Positions 11,830-23,659 of a DNA stretch of 64,000 nucleotides are shown here, piece by piece (positions within the stretch are counted from its first letter, which is position 1; every line of letters starts with the position of its first letter). The notes beneath the pieces were generated by a model. That model was given only the letters and a program-made list of their open reading frames with translations. It made no database searches and had not been told where the DNA came from. The stretch lies in NCBI RefSeq assembly GCF_001411555.2, contig NC_049907.1, forward strand, positions 10,472,622 through 10,536,621. The letters run 5' to 3'. The stretch is from Juglans regia. Taxonomy: Eukaryota; Streptophyta; Magnoliopsida; Fagales; Juglandaceae. Made by a program: the position numbers and the translations under genes.

Positions 11830-14663
11830 GTGGTAGTACTTTTGGGGCCGAAAAGCGAAGTGCCATTGTTGAAAGAAATGTTGAAGGCAGTAATCTTCTC
11901 CCAATATGTGCCGAGGCTTTTGCGGATCTACCCACTATATGTAGAAGTAACTAGGACCTCTGGCATTCTGACTGAGACAGCATGGGCTGGAGCTGCTTAT
12001 AATCTTTTCCTCTACATGCTAGCTAGTCACGTAAATTACGTAACCCTTTTTTTTTTTTTTTGGGTTCAAATTCTTCAACCTATTAATCCAAGATTGTTTG
12101 TTAACGAACAATGTATGTACCAGGTAGTTGGAGCCTTTTGGTACTTGTTTGGCATAGAACGTCAGGTTGCTTGCTGGAGAAAAATGTGCAGGAACAATAT
12201 TACAGCTTGTCCAGATCAAGGTTTTTACTGCACTGCTGAAAACCAGAGTGAACCTCACTATTTGGATAAAATTAGTCATTTTTGTCGAATTGTCGAACCA
12301 GATGATCAGAACGAAAACTCAATTAATGATCCCTTCGACTATGGAATATTTACCAAAGTTTTGAAGTCTGGAGTGGTGGAATCAAAATACTTTCTAGACA
12401 AATTGTCTTACTGCTTCTGGTGGGGATTGCGTAGTCTGAGGTTAGTAATATATAAATCCTAAAAACAAAGATCCAAGCAAAGCTTGTCAACTTATAGTAA
12501 GCCATTTTTAACTTGTACCCTTCCTTTTCTTTCAGTTCTCTAGGCCAAAACTTGGATACAAGTACATATTTCTGGGAGATAGTCTTTGCTGTTTCCATAG
12601 CCATCGCTGGGTTGGTCTTATTCTCATTACTTATAGGCAATATGCAGGTAATACTTCGGTCCTCATGGATTCTCTTGCCAATATATTGTTGTAGCATTAT
12701 GAGAACATTTTCATCCATGTACATGACCACATCTAAACCTTCCAATTAATCGTTTTATCAGATTCTCAGCTAATTCGTCAATATAAATTACATGCTTGAT
12801 TATTTGTACATATACTCCAACCATCTTCAGTCAATACCTTTGAGGTGTATTTTATTCTCAACAGTTCTTGTTTTCTATTTTAGCCTTCTAGCTTCTAAGT
12901 TATAGAAGAAATTTATAAATCTAACTCATCTCATAAAACCAATTTTACAAAAGAGGATTGTTCATTCTTTATAAACATGTCCAAGATCACCTTGTCCACA
13001 GACAATGTGAGATTATTACTCAACACACACCCTCACGTGCAGACTAGTATTTTTCTTGGTCCTTATCACGGGATAAGTAGTACTGTACTAAGCGTCATTC
13101 ATCTTGTGGTAGGCTCTGATACCGTGAATAAATTCATGCGCCTAACTTATCTCATAAAATCGATTTTACAAGAGATGATTGCTCATTCCTTATAAACATG
13201 TCCAAGATCTTGTCTCCACAAATAATGAGAGATTATTCCTCAACAATTATCAACGAAAACATGATGATATGCATCTGTTCTTTCTAATACCATCCATTCA
13301 ACTTCAAATTCAACTAAAAACCTATTTCCAGATCAACAGTACTCATTGTTCTAGAATGGACTGAGGTGATATATTTCATGTTTCTTGTGCTGTTATAGAA
13401 ATATCTGCAATCCACAACTGTGAAAGTAGAAGAAATGAGAGTGAGGAAGACTGATGCCGAACAGTGGATGTCCCAACGTATGCTCCCTACCGATTTAAGG
13501 GAGCGGGTTAGACGATATGAACAATACAAGTGGCTAGAAACAAGAGGTGTGGAGGAAGAGAATCTCATCCGTAACCTTCCGAAGGATCTCAGAAGGGACA
13601 TAAAGCGCCATCTTTGCCTCGATCTTATTATGAAGGTAATACTTCCCATGATTGTTTTTGTGCATCATTTTGTCCTTTTTTTAGCTAAGGTGTTCATTGA
13701 GTTAATTTTATCTTTAAGGTGCCCATGTTCAAAAAGATGGATCAACAACTGCGGGATCCACTGGTTGATCGTCTCAAGCCAGTACTTTACACACAAGACA
13801 GCTACATTGTTCGTGAAGGGGATCCAGTGGACGAGATGCTCTTTATCATGCGAGGAAACCTAGCCACTTTCACTACCAATGGTGGAATAACTGGTTTTTT
13901 CAACACTGCTGATCTTGGAGACGGTGACTTTTGTGGAGAAGAGCTTCTTACTTGGGCCCTATATGACCAGTCATCGACCACATTCCCCCTTTCAACAAGA
14001 ACAGTGGTGGCAAAAGCAGAGGTTCAAGCCTTTGCTCTAATGGCCGAGGATTTGAAGACTATGGCTTCTCAGTTTCGGAAACTTCACAACAAGGAGTTGC
14101 AACACACTTTCAAGTAAGGCTTTAAGCTCTTTTTGGATAATTATTCCATCGCTATCAAAACAGACAAAGATGATGGTTTTTTCTTGCTTTGTTGCATTAT
14201 TAATATTGTCACAAAGAATTATTTATAATAACTTAACACAAATATTCTTGAAGCGTTTAATAAAGAGTACAATAATCGCAATTTGAACTCTGATAATCTT
14301 CCTCATCTGCGCAAATGATCCTTGATATAATTAAATATGCTAAAATCTGTCAGGTGCTACTCCGAACAATGGAGAACATGGGCGGCCTGTTTTATCCAAT
14401 CAGCTTGGCGCCGCTACTCTAAGAAAAACCATGAGAGAGCTTTGCGTGATTCTGAAAATAGACTGCAATTTGCTTTGGCAAATGAAACTGGGACCTCGGC
14501 AAGTCTTGGTGCAACTATTTATGCATCAAGGTTTGCTGCCCATTTACTTCGAGCCTTGCGACGACCAAAGGGTGGATGCACCAGAACCAGAGCGCCACAA
14601 AGAGTGCTACAGCTACTACCACCAAAGCCAGCTGTTCCAGATTTCAGTGCCGAAGATCATTAA
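11830..14663 (+). pseudogene. CNGC-A: cyclic nucleotide-gated channel, exons 3-8 only (5'-truncated)
   Basis: Six exons with GT-AG introns are readable: 11830-12030, 12124-12440, 12536-12647, 13399-13635, 13719-14113, 14354-14663. They total 1572 nt (523 codons plus TAA) without a stop or frameshift. They encode S4-S5 (SQYVPRLLRIYPLY, TAWAGAAYNLFLYMLASH), the pore (FWWGLRSL then SSLGQN), S6, the C-linker, the cyclic nucleotide-binding domain (REGDPVDEMLFIMRG, FCGEELLTWAL) and a calmodulin-binding IQ segment (AACFIQSAWRRYSKK). Exons 1-2, which carry the N-terminus and S1-S3, are absent upstream: the promoter-side block runs directly into intron 2 at about 10927. Without S1-S3 a normal channel cannot be made. 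The missing exons sit 20 kb downstream as CNGC-C. The intact reading frame suggests recent truncation, residual function, or misassembly. Confidence 0.85.
12904..13245 (-). mobile_element. TRIM retrotransposon, 342 bp, in intron of CNGC-A
   Basis: Two direct repeats of about 121 bp (12904-13025 and 13125-13245) flank about 100 bp. On the minus strand each repeat begins TGTTGAG. The 5' repeat is followed by a primer-binding site, GGTATCAGAGCC (13112-13123 on the plus strand as GGCTCTGATACC). Flanks are GTTAT and ATTAT, a 5-bp target duplication with one change. The corresponding intron of CNGC-B lacks the insertion, so it arrived after the duplication. It is a non-coding terminal-repeat retrotransposon in miniature. 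Confidence 0.8.
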
Positions 14664-15025
14664 TTACTAGTATATATGGCGTTTCAAGTGATTATCACGC
14701 AAGTTTAGTTTTCACAAACATTGTTCATGTACAAGCGTTTTCTGTATGTAGGATGTGGTGTGTAACATGTACTAAGCAAACTCCCATCTTTATATTTTAG
14801 AGCCATGTTTTCAGCCTTCAGGTGTCGATGAAAAGACACAAATACATTGACTTTCTTCATCTCTATGAGTACATATTCTTTTCTGCTATTATGTATAAGT
14901 GAGGTATTCTCAAATATTTTATCAATTGTAATAAAAAAAATAATGATAGAATATTGAATAGTAGTGAATAGTAATAAAAAGTAAGTAAAAAGTAATAATA
15001 AATAATAGTTAAGTATTATGAGAAT
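14664..15025. other. 3' flank of CNGC-A
   Basis: This sequence matches 44467-44834 downstream of CNGC-B and presumably includes the 3' UTR and polyadenylation region. AT-rich tracts of AATAATA type occur near 14930-15010. No separate gene is seen. Confidence 0.5.
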
Positions 15026-15200
15026 GAGAAAATATATTTGCAACCATGAATTGTGCAACTGTCGAGTAATCGCTTTGAAAAAAGTAAATAAAACATAGGA
15101 CCCACATGAAAAAAATTAATTTTTTAATAGTGAACCTTACTCTTTCTCAAAACGATTACACGGCAGTTGCACACTTCATAATTGTATGTAGAATTGCTCT
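15026..15200. mobile_element. hAT-type MITE, 175 bp, absent from the CNGC-B flank
   Basis: This belongs to the same family and has the same length as 10073-10247, with inverted arms around TGCAACTGTCG and CGGCAGTTGCA. It is flanked by the 8-bp duplication ATGAGAAT (15018-15025 and 15201-15208). CNGC-B has one ATGAGAAT at 44835-44842 with no insertion, which is the empty site. Confidence 0.88.
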
Positions 15201-15208
15201 ATGAGAAT

Positions 15209-16320
15209 ACCTAAAGTATGCTCCATACCTAAACTAGATACTTTCTTGTGTTTCAATTACGATAAAGTCCCTCTTCCAGCCGGTTGTAGTTGAAATGTGA
15301 GATTTACACTGTCCAATTGGAGGCCGACACATCGACCTCCTATTTTATTTTGCATTAAACCTTGATGCACTGGATTATATCCTATGCGTAACGAAATCAT
15401 GCTTCTGCCGTGTTCATCCTTTTGTCGTCATGTGAAGAGACAAGTCAGTGAGTTGTTGTTAAAATACCTCTACGAGATTACAATGATGCATGATTATAGT
15501 TTTATATGTAAATATTGTATTTGTTAGATAGCACCTGTGTCTTTCCTTGCATAGCTTTTCTATATAGCTAGAAGTAGAGTTGTAAATGTCAACTTTTGAT
15601 TTCTGTAAACACTATATAAATTAATGCAAAAGGCCATACAAAGTGTAGGTTATTTTATTTACATGGTTTATGTGGAGGATGAAACACCCGATTTGCTAAA
15701 GGATAGGCCCAGCGCACCAAACGAAACTAGAGGACAAAATGGAAAGAAAGGGAGTAGGAGACCAGAAGTGACCATGGGTCAGGAGGGTAAGAGAAGGGTT
15801 TCAGAAGGAAGTGAGAAATGGAAGGGATACTTAGACACGCCAAAGGTCAGATCTAACCTCTGCTAACATACACGCAAAGGAACCAGTCACCTCCTTGCAG
15901 GCAGGCATGTGCAATAGAGAGTCCGATAAAAGCAAAGGGCCAGATAACCAAGAGAGATCTTCTTCATCTTCTTCTTCTTCAGCAACCTCTCCAGGAAGAC
16001 ATCTTCTCCATCAGGAAGAGCTCCAGCTTTCTTTGTACAGTGAGAAATGAGAGGTCATAAAAGACTGTAAACAGGTATATTATAATAGATGTTTCCTCTC
16101 CAAATGCTCGTGGACGTAGACAACAAGCCGAACCACGTAAATTTGTATGTCCCTTACTCTTACTTTCTCTGCACTTGTTTTCTATTCACCGCCATGGACG
16201 TACACATCACCATTGTACAACCGTACCAGAACACTGACGGGGGCTCCAAACAACATTGATCAAGGCCCAAGTGACTATTTCTCTCCTTCGATCCTGTTGT
16301 GCGTTTTTCTAGCATCAACA
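15209..16320 (+). mobile_element. Probable LTR of a Ty3/gypsy (Tat-like) retrotransposon, copy 1
   Basis: The sequence is shared with 44850-45947. It has a TATA-like TATATAAATTAATG near 15611, a CTTCTTC-rich stretch near 15960, and an end in ATCAACA just before a TGGCACCATCTGTGGGA primer-binding site at 16322-16338. That site resembles the TGGCGCCGTCTGTGGGA type of plant Tat-lineage elements. The left edge of the LTR was not defined, and the first few hundred bases may still be CNGC flank. Confidence 0.5.
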
Positions 16321-16321
16321 G

Positions 16322-16338
16322 TGGCACCATCTGTGGGA
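16322..16338 (+). promoter_or_regulatory. Retrotransposon primer-binding site
   Basis: TGGCACCATCTGTGGGA lies directly after the LTR end. The degraded second copy, TGGCAATGTCTGTAGGA, is at 45949-45965. Confidence 0.6.
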
Positions 16339-18570
16339 TTCAATTTCTTCTCTTCGCTAGAGGTGCGAGAATGATGATTTTCTGGCATGCTGAACAATTA
16401 CCAGGCTAGCAAATAATATCCTCCCAGATAAGTATTCGTAGTTTTTTTAATTTTTACATTTACGAAAAATGTTGCTGTAGAAAATGGGCGAGTAAATCTT
16501 TTCTCACCTGGACAAGGAACCGAGCTTCTCACCACTGTTGCAGCTCAAAGGATTGGGCCACTCATCATTCCGATCCCAGAAATGTAGATCGTGCAGAGAA
16601 CACATGCACTCGGCACGTGTACTAGCGGGCAAGTACTGGGCACTTAAGCACGTAGTATCACACAAGATATTGTGCACCCACATGCACAATACCATGCATA
16701 AACAGAAGTCATGAACATTGGCACCATGCATGTTACGCATAGTGCACATTGGGAGCATGATGTCGTGCACCCAGAGGTATCGAGCCGCGAGGTACAGTGA
16801 CTGGCTGCGGTTTCTATCCAATGTGCACTGGCCCCCACCAGCAGTTGGTCTGTGCACCACAGTTTATGACAACGTGCGCCTAGATGAGCCACGGCCCCAC
16901 TGCGGCCTAGCCAGGGGGTTGCATCAACGGTCTCCATGTGAACCATCAACGCCGTTTGTCTCCTCGATGATGATCCATCACCGCCTGGCCACGGCGAAGG
17001 CCTCGCCGCACGACCAGGTGCTTAACAATGCATGTGGCAGAAATCTCCTTGGCCCAGTTCCACCGCGGCATGGCAAAGCCACAGGCGGCCACCCATTGGC
17101 TCGCTGGCTTTCTCTACCCCCAGGTGTGGTTCACAACCACCTTAGCCACGGACAATGAAAGTGAGCCACGTGCGCAATGCACAAAGCATGCATCAACACA
17201 CACGGCACATGAGCCTCATTTCCTCGCCAACGGTCACCACCTAAACCGACGGCATCTTCTGCCACCCTTACGGTGGTCCCCAAGCACCGCAGTGGGCAAA
17301 GGTGGCCCATGGCCACGCAGGTCCCATGCATGAAACTACACCACATGGGACTTTCAAGTGGTCCCCAACCACTACAACGGCGAAGGTGGCCCACGACCCA
17401 CTCAAGTCACCACGGGACTGACCTACACCGAGCTCTCAGCTCGAGACTGAATTGCACAGGGCCGTCATCAACTCACAACCCTCCTTGGCCACCCCATGGT
17501 GGGCAACACCTCAACCGCACGGGCCCTCCACTTGCACCGAGCCCTCCACCAGCACCAGTCTCTACCAACATCCAAGCACTCCACTTGCACCGAGTCCTCC
17601 ACCTGCACCGGGCTCTCCACCTGCACAGGCTCTCCACCTACACCGAGCTCTCCCCCTACACCAAGCTCTCCAACTGCGCCGGTCTCTCTCCCTGCACCGA
17701 GCTCTCCACCTGCACTGGGCTCTCTGCCTGCACTGAGCTCTCCCCCTGCACCAAGCCCTCAACCTGCACTGGGCTCTCCACCTGCACAGGCTCTCCACCT
17801 ACACCGAGCTCTCCGCCTGCACTGGGCTCTTCGCCTAGATCGAGCTCTCCCCTACACCGAGCCCTCGACCTGCACTAGGCTCTCCACCTGCACCGAGCTT
17901 TCCACCTGCACTGAGCTCTCCCCCTACACCAAGCTCTCCAACTACACTAGGCTCTCACCCTACATGAGCTCTCCACCTGCACTGAGCTCTCAACCTGCAC
18001 TGAGCTCTCAACCTGCACGGGACTCATCGAGCTGCAGATTGCACGGTCACCCATCTGGTCAACGTTATACAGTGCTGCATGGTTTTAAAATACCTGGCAC
18101 GTAGCCCGACACGGGCGCGGCCCAGACGTCCCAATATAACTCCATCGGGACAAATTGTTTGGCACTAACGCGCATGCGGGCACGGTCACCTCACTCGGTG
18201 GGCAACTTCCCGACAACTAACAACCAATGTTTTAAGCATGTGCCGCACATGTAGAACGTGCACCATGCATGAGCCATGCATGGTACACTTGGTGGAGAAC
18301 AAGGAACAACCTTGCCCCAGTGCACATTACAAGGCCATGCAACGTGCCCCACCAACTTGCTCACCCAAGTCTGCTCAACCAATTTCATAATCGACTACCA
18401 CAACCTTACTCTCCGAACAAGTTGCTTGGCATCACAAGCACTCTAATCTTCTTCATCATTGAAACATGACAACCCGCAGGCCTCAACAGTGACACATCTC
18501 CAACCTTCGTTGCACTCCGACAGAGCAATTCAGCATGAACAAGCGTCTCACGCCAGCAAGGCCAAGTCTA
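16339..18570. mobile_element. GC-rich degenerate retroelement internal sequence
   Basis: The part up to about 16920 is shared with unit 2 (45966-46401 and 48952-49065). Beyond that it occurs only here. Composition is much richer in GC than the flanks and contains many CATGCA and CACG words. Open frames exist on both strands but show no retroviral domain, so no product is assigned. Confidence 0.4.
17510..18020. repeat. Minisatellite of CTCCACCTGCAC-type units
   Basis: About 500 bp of degenerate 12- to 18-bp units, variants of GCTCTCCACCTGCACTGA, in tandem. All three plus frames stay open over long distances (Pro/Ala/Ser- or Leu/His/Arg-rich), as expected of a repeat, so the long open frames here are not taken as genes. 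Confidence 0.8.
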
Positions 18571-18765
18571 TGGACTCATCGCGACCCAACGGCCAAACAC
18601 AAATCTCTCGACTTGTCAACCCTCGTGCTACAAGCCGAGTCACTAGACTAGTTGCGACCTAACAGTCGAACACAAGTCCCTCGACTTGTCAACCAACGCA
18701 CTACAAGCCGAGTCACTAGACTCATGGCGATCCAACGGTTGAACACAAAGTCCCTCGGGCCAAAA
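18570..18765. repeat. Tandem repeat, about 78-bp unit, 2.5 copies
   Basis: Units contain ACTCATCGCGACCCAACGG, CTCGACTTGTCAACC and ACAAGCCGAGTCACTAGAC in the same order. No coding meaning is apparent. Confidence 0.7.
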
Positions 18766-18842
18766 GTTGTTGCTTAGTATCCCACCAGATTCCAGCTTCT
18801 CCTTGAAGCATGTGACCCGCATACTAGACCTTCTACTCTTTT
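18766..18842 (-). mobile_element. gag fragment joined head-to-head to an LTR (chimera, site 1)
   Basis: The minus strand reads GHMLQGEAGIWWDTKQQLL, a Ty3/gypsy gag motif. At 18842 it abuts plus-strand LTR sequence starting near GCAAAAACCCTAAAGG. The same inverted join occurs at 31980 and 54725. Confidence 0.7.
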
Positions 18843-20580
18843 GAGCAAAAACCCTAAAGGTCAAATGGTTTAAGATCAAGCGATGCCTTAAAAACCCTCA
18901 CACACTCAAGAACACTAAATAGGATTTTTCTAGACACTTTCTAATAAAGCACATTCAGATTTACAGCATACTAGTATTTCCTTATGTGGATTTTTTTAAG
19001 TATACACTCAACTTACTCTTGGTTAATACTTATATATATTTGTGTAAATCTTTTCATTGATATGTTTGCTTTGTTTGCTATCTCTTGTTTCAATATGCTT
19101 TTGTGTTCTTGGAATATGAATATTACATGAATGGTATGATTCGATTTAAGCTGCAAATGGCAAGAATGTTCTTAGCATGTTTCGGTTCTAAGAAAAACAT
19201 TGTGGTTGATTTGTGTTACTTGATGATTCGGCTATACCATGTCTTAGAAGTTTTGGATCTTGTTCAAATACTATGATTTTATGCTTCATTTTGTTATGCT
19301 TTGATTTCTAAGCAAATATGTTTATAGAAGAAGCATCTTCAAGTGACATGTTTTTGCATCTATATGTTTCGACCAATGCCCTTTCTCATGATTCCATGTA
19401 TGTGTTTTGATATCTCATGTGATTTATGTTATCATGTTATGAATTGAACATGTTATGCTTAATTATTTTATGCACAACATTTCATGTGTCATAAGTATGC
19501 TTGTCTTAAGTCTCATATCACATGAAATTGGAAAAAAGTGTTTTCAAAGAAAAGAGTTTAAAAGTTTTATCACGAATCTAAGTGCTAGGGCAGGGGAATG
19601 TCCTAGTGGAACTCCTCTGTCCACTCTGGAGTGCTTAAGAATAGAGTGGTAACCCCTAGGTCGACAAAGTACCGTCGACGGACCTCGAATGGATTCTTTT
19701 CAAAGAATGCCGGAGCGAGGAACCGTCTAACGCTAGTAGGTACATAAGGCATGTAACCCGATGAAATAAGGTCGAGTTAATATGAATCTCTGTTTATGAC
19801 GTATTCATCACAGTGCATGAGCCGTTGATGGTGCGGTAACTAGCAAGAACAAGCGGTGCAAAGGGGAACCATGTTGTGTCCACCCTCTGACCAAGGTTAA
19901 GAGCTCATATGTTAAGGATCACTTGATGAAAATCTCGGGATAAGATAAGGATCACTTGATGAAAATCTCGTGATATGATAAGGGTCACTCAATGCAAATC
20001 TTGTGATATGTTCTGATAAGGCAAGTTCTGATTAAGATCAACGTGAATAAGAAAGTTAAGAAGTTTTCTTGAAAAACTAAAGTCTTTGTTACAAGTCTTT
20101 TGAAAATGGTCTAGTCATATGTCAAGTACATATCCATCCACGCATTTCATTATATACCTCTTATATGCTTGTACTAACTGTGGTATGTTGTGTAATTACT
20201 TACTGAGATTTCTTGAAATCTCGTTGTGGTAGTTTCCACTACCATTCCCCAAATGGAATGGTAAAAATTGTTACAGGTACCCCGGACTCCCAAGAAACAT
20301 TAACCTAGACAATTCCTTGATAGAGGTTGAGTGTACTGCTCAAGCTCGTCATGACTATACTGCTAATGCATTAAAACACACGGTTAAGCTTCTCAAGGAG
20401 ATCCTAACTAGTATTAGTGAGACCGAGATCGATACTACGATTTATCAACCATCCAAGAATTTGAAATTTTGGTGGAATATGGACCAACTGTCTACTTATC
20501 TGGAGCGAGCCTCGAAGGCCTCGGCTGACGCAAAGGCAATGGCAAAGCACCCAGGTTTGACACCGCCCAAGCCTCAGTAA
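18842..20580 (+). mobile_element. Tekay-like LTR, distal part, plus orientation (inverted segment)
   Basis: The sequence is homologous in the opposite orientation to the LTR pieces at 31262-31980 and 53870-54720. Landmarks are the TCTAGACACTTTCTAATAAAG, CTTGGAATATGAATATTACA and TACTTATCTGGAGCGAGCC segments. It also holds about 900 bp (19580-20485) deleted from the E2 copy, including a TTACTGAGATTTCTTGAAAT segment. It meets the minus-strand proximal LTR half at about 20585, so this LTR has one half inverted. The frame at 20317-20580 is open but lies in LTR sequence. Confidence 0.65.
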
Positions 20581-20589
20581 AATCCTATT

Positions 20590-22228
20590 TCGTGTTCTTA
20601 AGTGTGTGACGGTTTCTAGGGCATCACTTGATCTTAAATCATTCGGCCTTTGGGGTTTTTAGGTCAAAAACCCCTTCATTTCACTCATGTAGTAAAACAA
20701 AACTTGAAACAAGATGAATACACATGTGGTGATTGAAAACATGGAGGGTATGCATCCCCCACCAATCGGCTTCAAGGGTTTCTTGAAAACCCTAAAACTT
20801 TTTTCCATAAAAATGGGTATAAGTGTGTATTTCACCATTCTCAAAATCCTTATGAGATTTGAACATCATTTTGAGTTGAAAAGGTGACTTGTGTGTGTAA
20901 GACTAGAGAAAACCGATCTTGATGGTGGCAAAATCATCTCTTGAAAAGGAATCCTCCTTGTTTAGGTGGAAAGAAAGTGCGAGAAAGTGTAAGAATCTTC
21001 AAGTGAAGGTATGAGAAGAGTGTGGAGAAGATAAGAACACATGCAAAACTCGAAAAATGACCAAGAAGAAAGTCTTGGGTGTGTGGTTCTCTTCCCTTTT
21101 TATAAAACTTTCCTCAATCCCTCATTGGTTGCTTGAAGTCCATTGCATGTAAGACAAGTGGCATTTCCCTATTCCTTCTTCACTAGACGAAAATGACACT
21201 TGGTGTTCCCCACCTTTGGATTGCATTGGGAAGGTAAAAAGCTTGTGGGTGGCGTGTGGGTCTTCCCTTAGCCGAATCCCTCTCTTCCATCTATGCCCCT
21301 CCCAATTCCCAACTAAGAAGATTGTACATTAGGGCAAAGAGGTAAAACTCCAAGTCTCTTCCTTTTCTCAAGAGATAAACTTTGCATGAGTGACACATCG
21401 TATAGGCATGTGTCATGCCCTAGCCGTCCACTCTCTCTTCCACTTCCCAAGTTGATGCTTCGTCTCCTAGTTCTCCTTCCCTAGTTGACTCCTCATGTGC
21501 CATTGGTCTAAAGGTAATTTAAGTGACAAGTGGCAAGTGAAGAGGTGCATTGGAAATGTGGTAGCCGAAATTCTAGGGGCATATTTTTCCTTTGATACAA
21601 GAGTCCCTTCATCTAATCTTCTAGAAGCTTAGTGCATGCTTGACACTTGGCAAAAGTTTGAAAAATATGAAATCCCATGTGCCCCCTTCGGTTTCCCATG
21701 CAACTCTTCTAGAAAAACTTCATTTCTCTTCCCTAGGCATCCCTTCCCAAGAAAATCTACATTGGAACTCGAAATAAGGCCAAAACCATTGTCTAGGCAT
21801 GTGGGAAATGGGTAGGCTGAAAATCTTTTAGTCTTCCTAGGTTCCTTTTGTCTCTTAATTCTTCTAGAAGATATCTAGCATGTTGACAAATGGCAAATCC
21901 ACTAGGGTAGGCGTGCAAGCGGCCTCTTGGTGATTCCCTACATTTCTCACTCCTCTTAGCCCACTATCAAGTCCAGAATCATAGTGCAACACATGCATGA
22001 CACATGGCACTAGTGTCTAAGGTTTGGATCATGGACCTAAAGCCATTGGGCTTGTGTTTCTAAATAGGGCTGAAAATTACAAGACATTCTAGGACTACTC
22101 CTCTCTTGGGCTCAAGTTACTAAATCAAAGACCATAAGGCCTTCCAAAAATAACTAAGGTTCTTAAAATGCTGTGGCAACTAAGAGTAAATTCTATGGGC
22201 CAAGCTTAGGCAAGCTTGGGTCATCACA
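20590..22228 (-). mobile_element. 3' LTR (proximal part) of Tekay-like element E1
   Basis: On the minus strand the LTR begins TGTGATGACCCAAGC at 22228. It is preceded by a purine-rich tract AAGGAAGGGAGGA (22230-22243) and by CGAGGATGAAATC, the usual 3' end of a chromovirus polyprotein. It runs to GAACACGAAATAGGATT near 20590, where the inverted segment begins. It includes a TATAAAAAGGG promoter-like box near 21095-21105. Confidence 0.7.
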
Positions 22229-23659
22229 TCCTCCCTTCCTTAGAAAAAGATTTCATCCTCGAAATTGGCACTGTAACTATCAATCAAAACATTCGTAAGA
22301 AGAAATAATGTGCTACTACCTCTTCCATAAGTGGCCGTAGACTTCTCGGATGATGTTGATGATGAGGGTATTTCATCTACCTCTTCTGTTATTGAATCCT
22401 ATGAAAAGTAGAATATTGCTTCCAAGTCATAATCAAAGTACATATTAACCTGCATCTAGGGGTGGGCTTCGACTCCGACAGAGTCGGAGTTGTCGTTTCC
22501 GACCTCCGACTCTGACAAAAGTCGGAGCCGAATTGCCCCTCCGACTCCGACTCCGAACTGAGTCAGAGTCTGATTTCGATCGGAGTTCGGAGCTCTGACC
22601 TCCGATCGGAACTCCGAACGGAGGTCGGAGCTCCGACATCCGATCAGAACTCCAAACGGTGGTCGGAGGAGTTCCGAACGGATGTCGGAGCTCCGACTCC
22701 GAATTAAATTTCCGAACTCCATTCATAAATAAATTTCTAGTTGTTGTTTTCTGTTCTTTTTTTTTATTATTTAAATTTTGTTGTTCAATTTCGTTTCAGA
22801 TAGTGAGCAACATATATTTTTTTAAAAGTGAACCATCTACAAATATTTGGTTTATTCAAGAGTTTTCAATAATTTAAATATTCCTTCTTATTTTGTTACT
22901 GAAATTTGATTATATCTTTAATTAGTTTTATGTCTGCCTGAAATTTACTAATTTAGCATTAAAAGTGCTCATGACTCATGAGTCGAAAATTACACAAATT
23001 TAAAATTTTATAGAGAAGAATGATGGTACGAATTTGTATAATTCGATTAATTTCAGTTGGATAATAAATTATAAACGTTTGAGAGATGATGGATAAGTAC
23101 TAATAGAAATTATAGAATAAAGAGTACTTATCCCACGTCTTTGCTCGGGATATAACTACATAAATATAACTATATAAATAGTTTAAAAAGTAAATAACAT
23201 GTATGATGTAGCCATAAGTTATAACAGTCTCATTTATAACGTAATAATAATATGACTCAGCCTTGAAATATAATTACATAAAAATTAAACACGGATTTCA
23301 CTCAAATGCTTTTTATTCCATTGGTCATGCCTGAAATTGAAGATAGAAAGTTGCAATCAATAGATGAAAAAAATTGATAATAAAAAATTGAACACGGTAA
23401 AAGAATAATTTGATTCTTACCAAGAAAGGGGGTTCTCTCAACTCCATCCCAACTCTTAAGTGGCGTCCGTTCCAGACTCTCAATCATCGGTAATTTTGTT
23501 AGGATTCACAATTAGATCTATAAAATCATAAAAAGTAGAAGTTAGAAACATTAAAAATAATTAAATCATCATTTAAAAGCATATAAACTTACCCGATTCA
23601 AGCCTATAGCTCTCGGCATCAACGCCAACGGTATCTAGTCCAATGGACGTTTCACTTAT

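Noticed and set aside
11824..12462. Single long frame through two CNGC-A exons and the intron between them
   Set aside because: The intron happens to be open; splice sites and comparison with CNGC-B show it is removed. The apparent protein with the intron insert is not a new variant.
16504..16949. Cys/His-rich minus-strand frames
   Set aside because: Composition bias of CATGCA-rich retroelement sequence; different frames in the second copy are broken.
17273..18104. Overlapping plus-strand frames of about 200 codons, Pro/Ser/Ala- or Leu/His-rich
   Set aside because: They lie in a 12- to 18-bp minisatellite that is open in several frames at once; no start context, domain or intron supports a gene.
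19085..19276. Frame containing EYEYYMNGMIRFK, repeated at 31398-31757 and 54290-54508
   Set aside because: All three lie in the LTR of the E family; conservation reflects LTR homology, not a gene.
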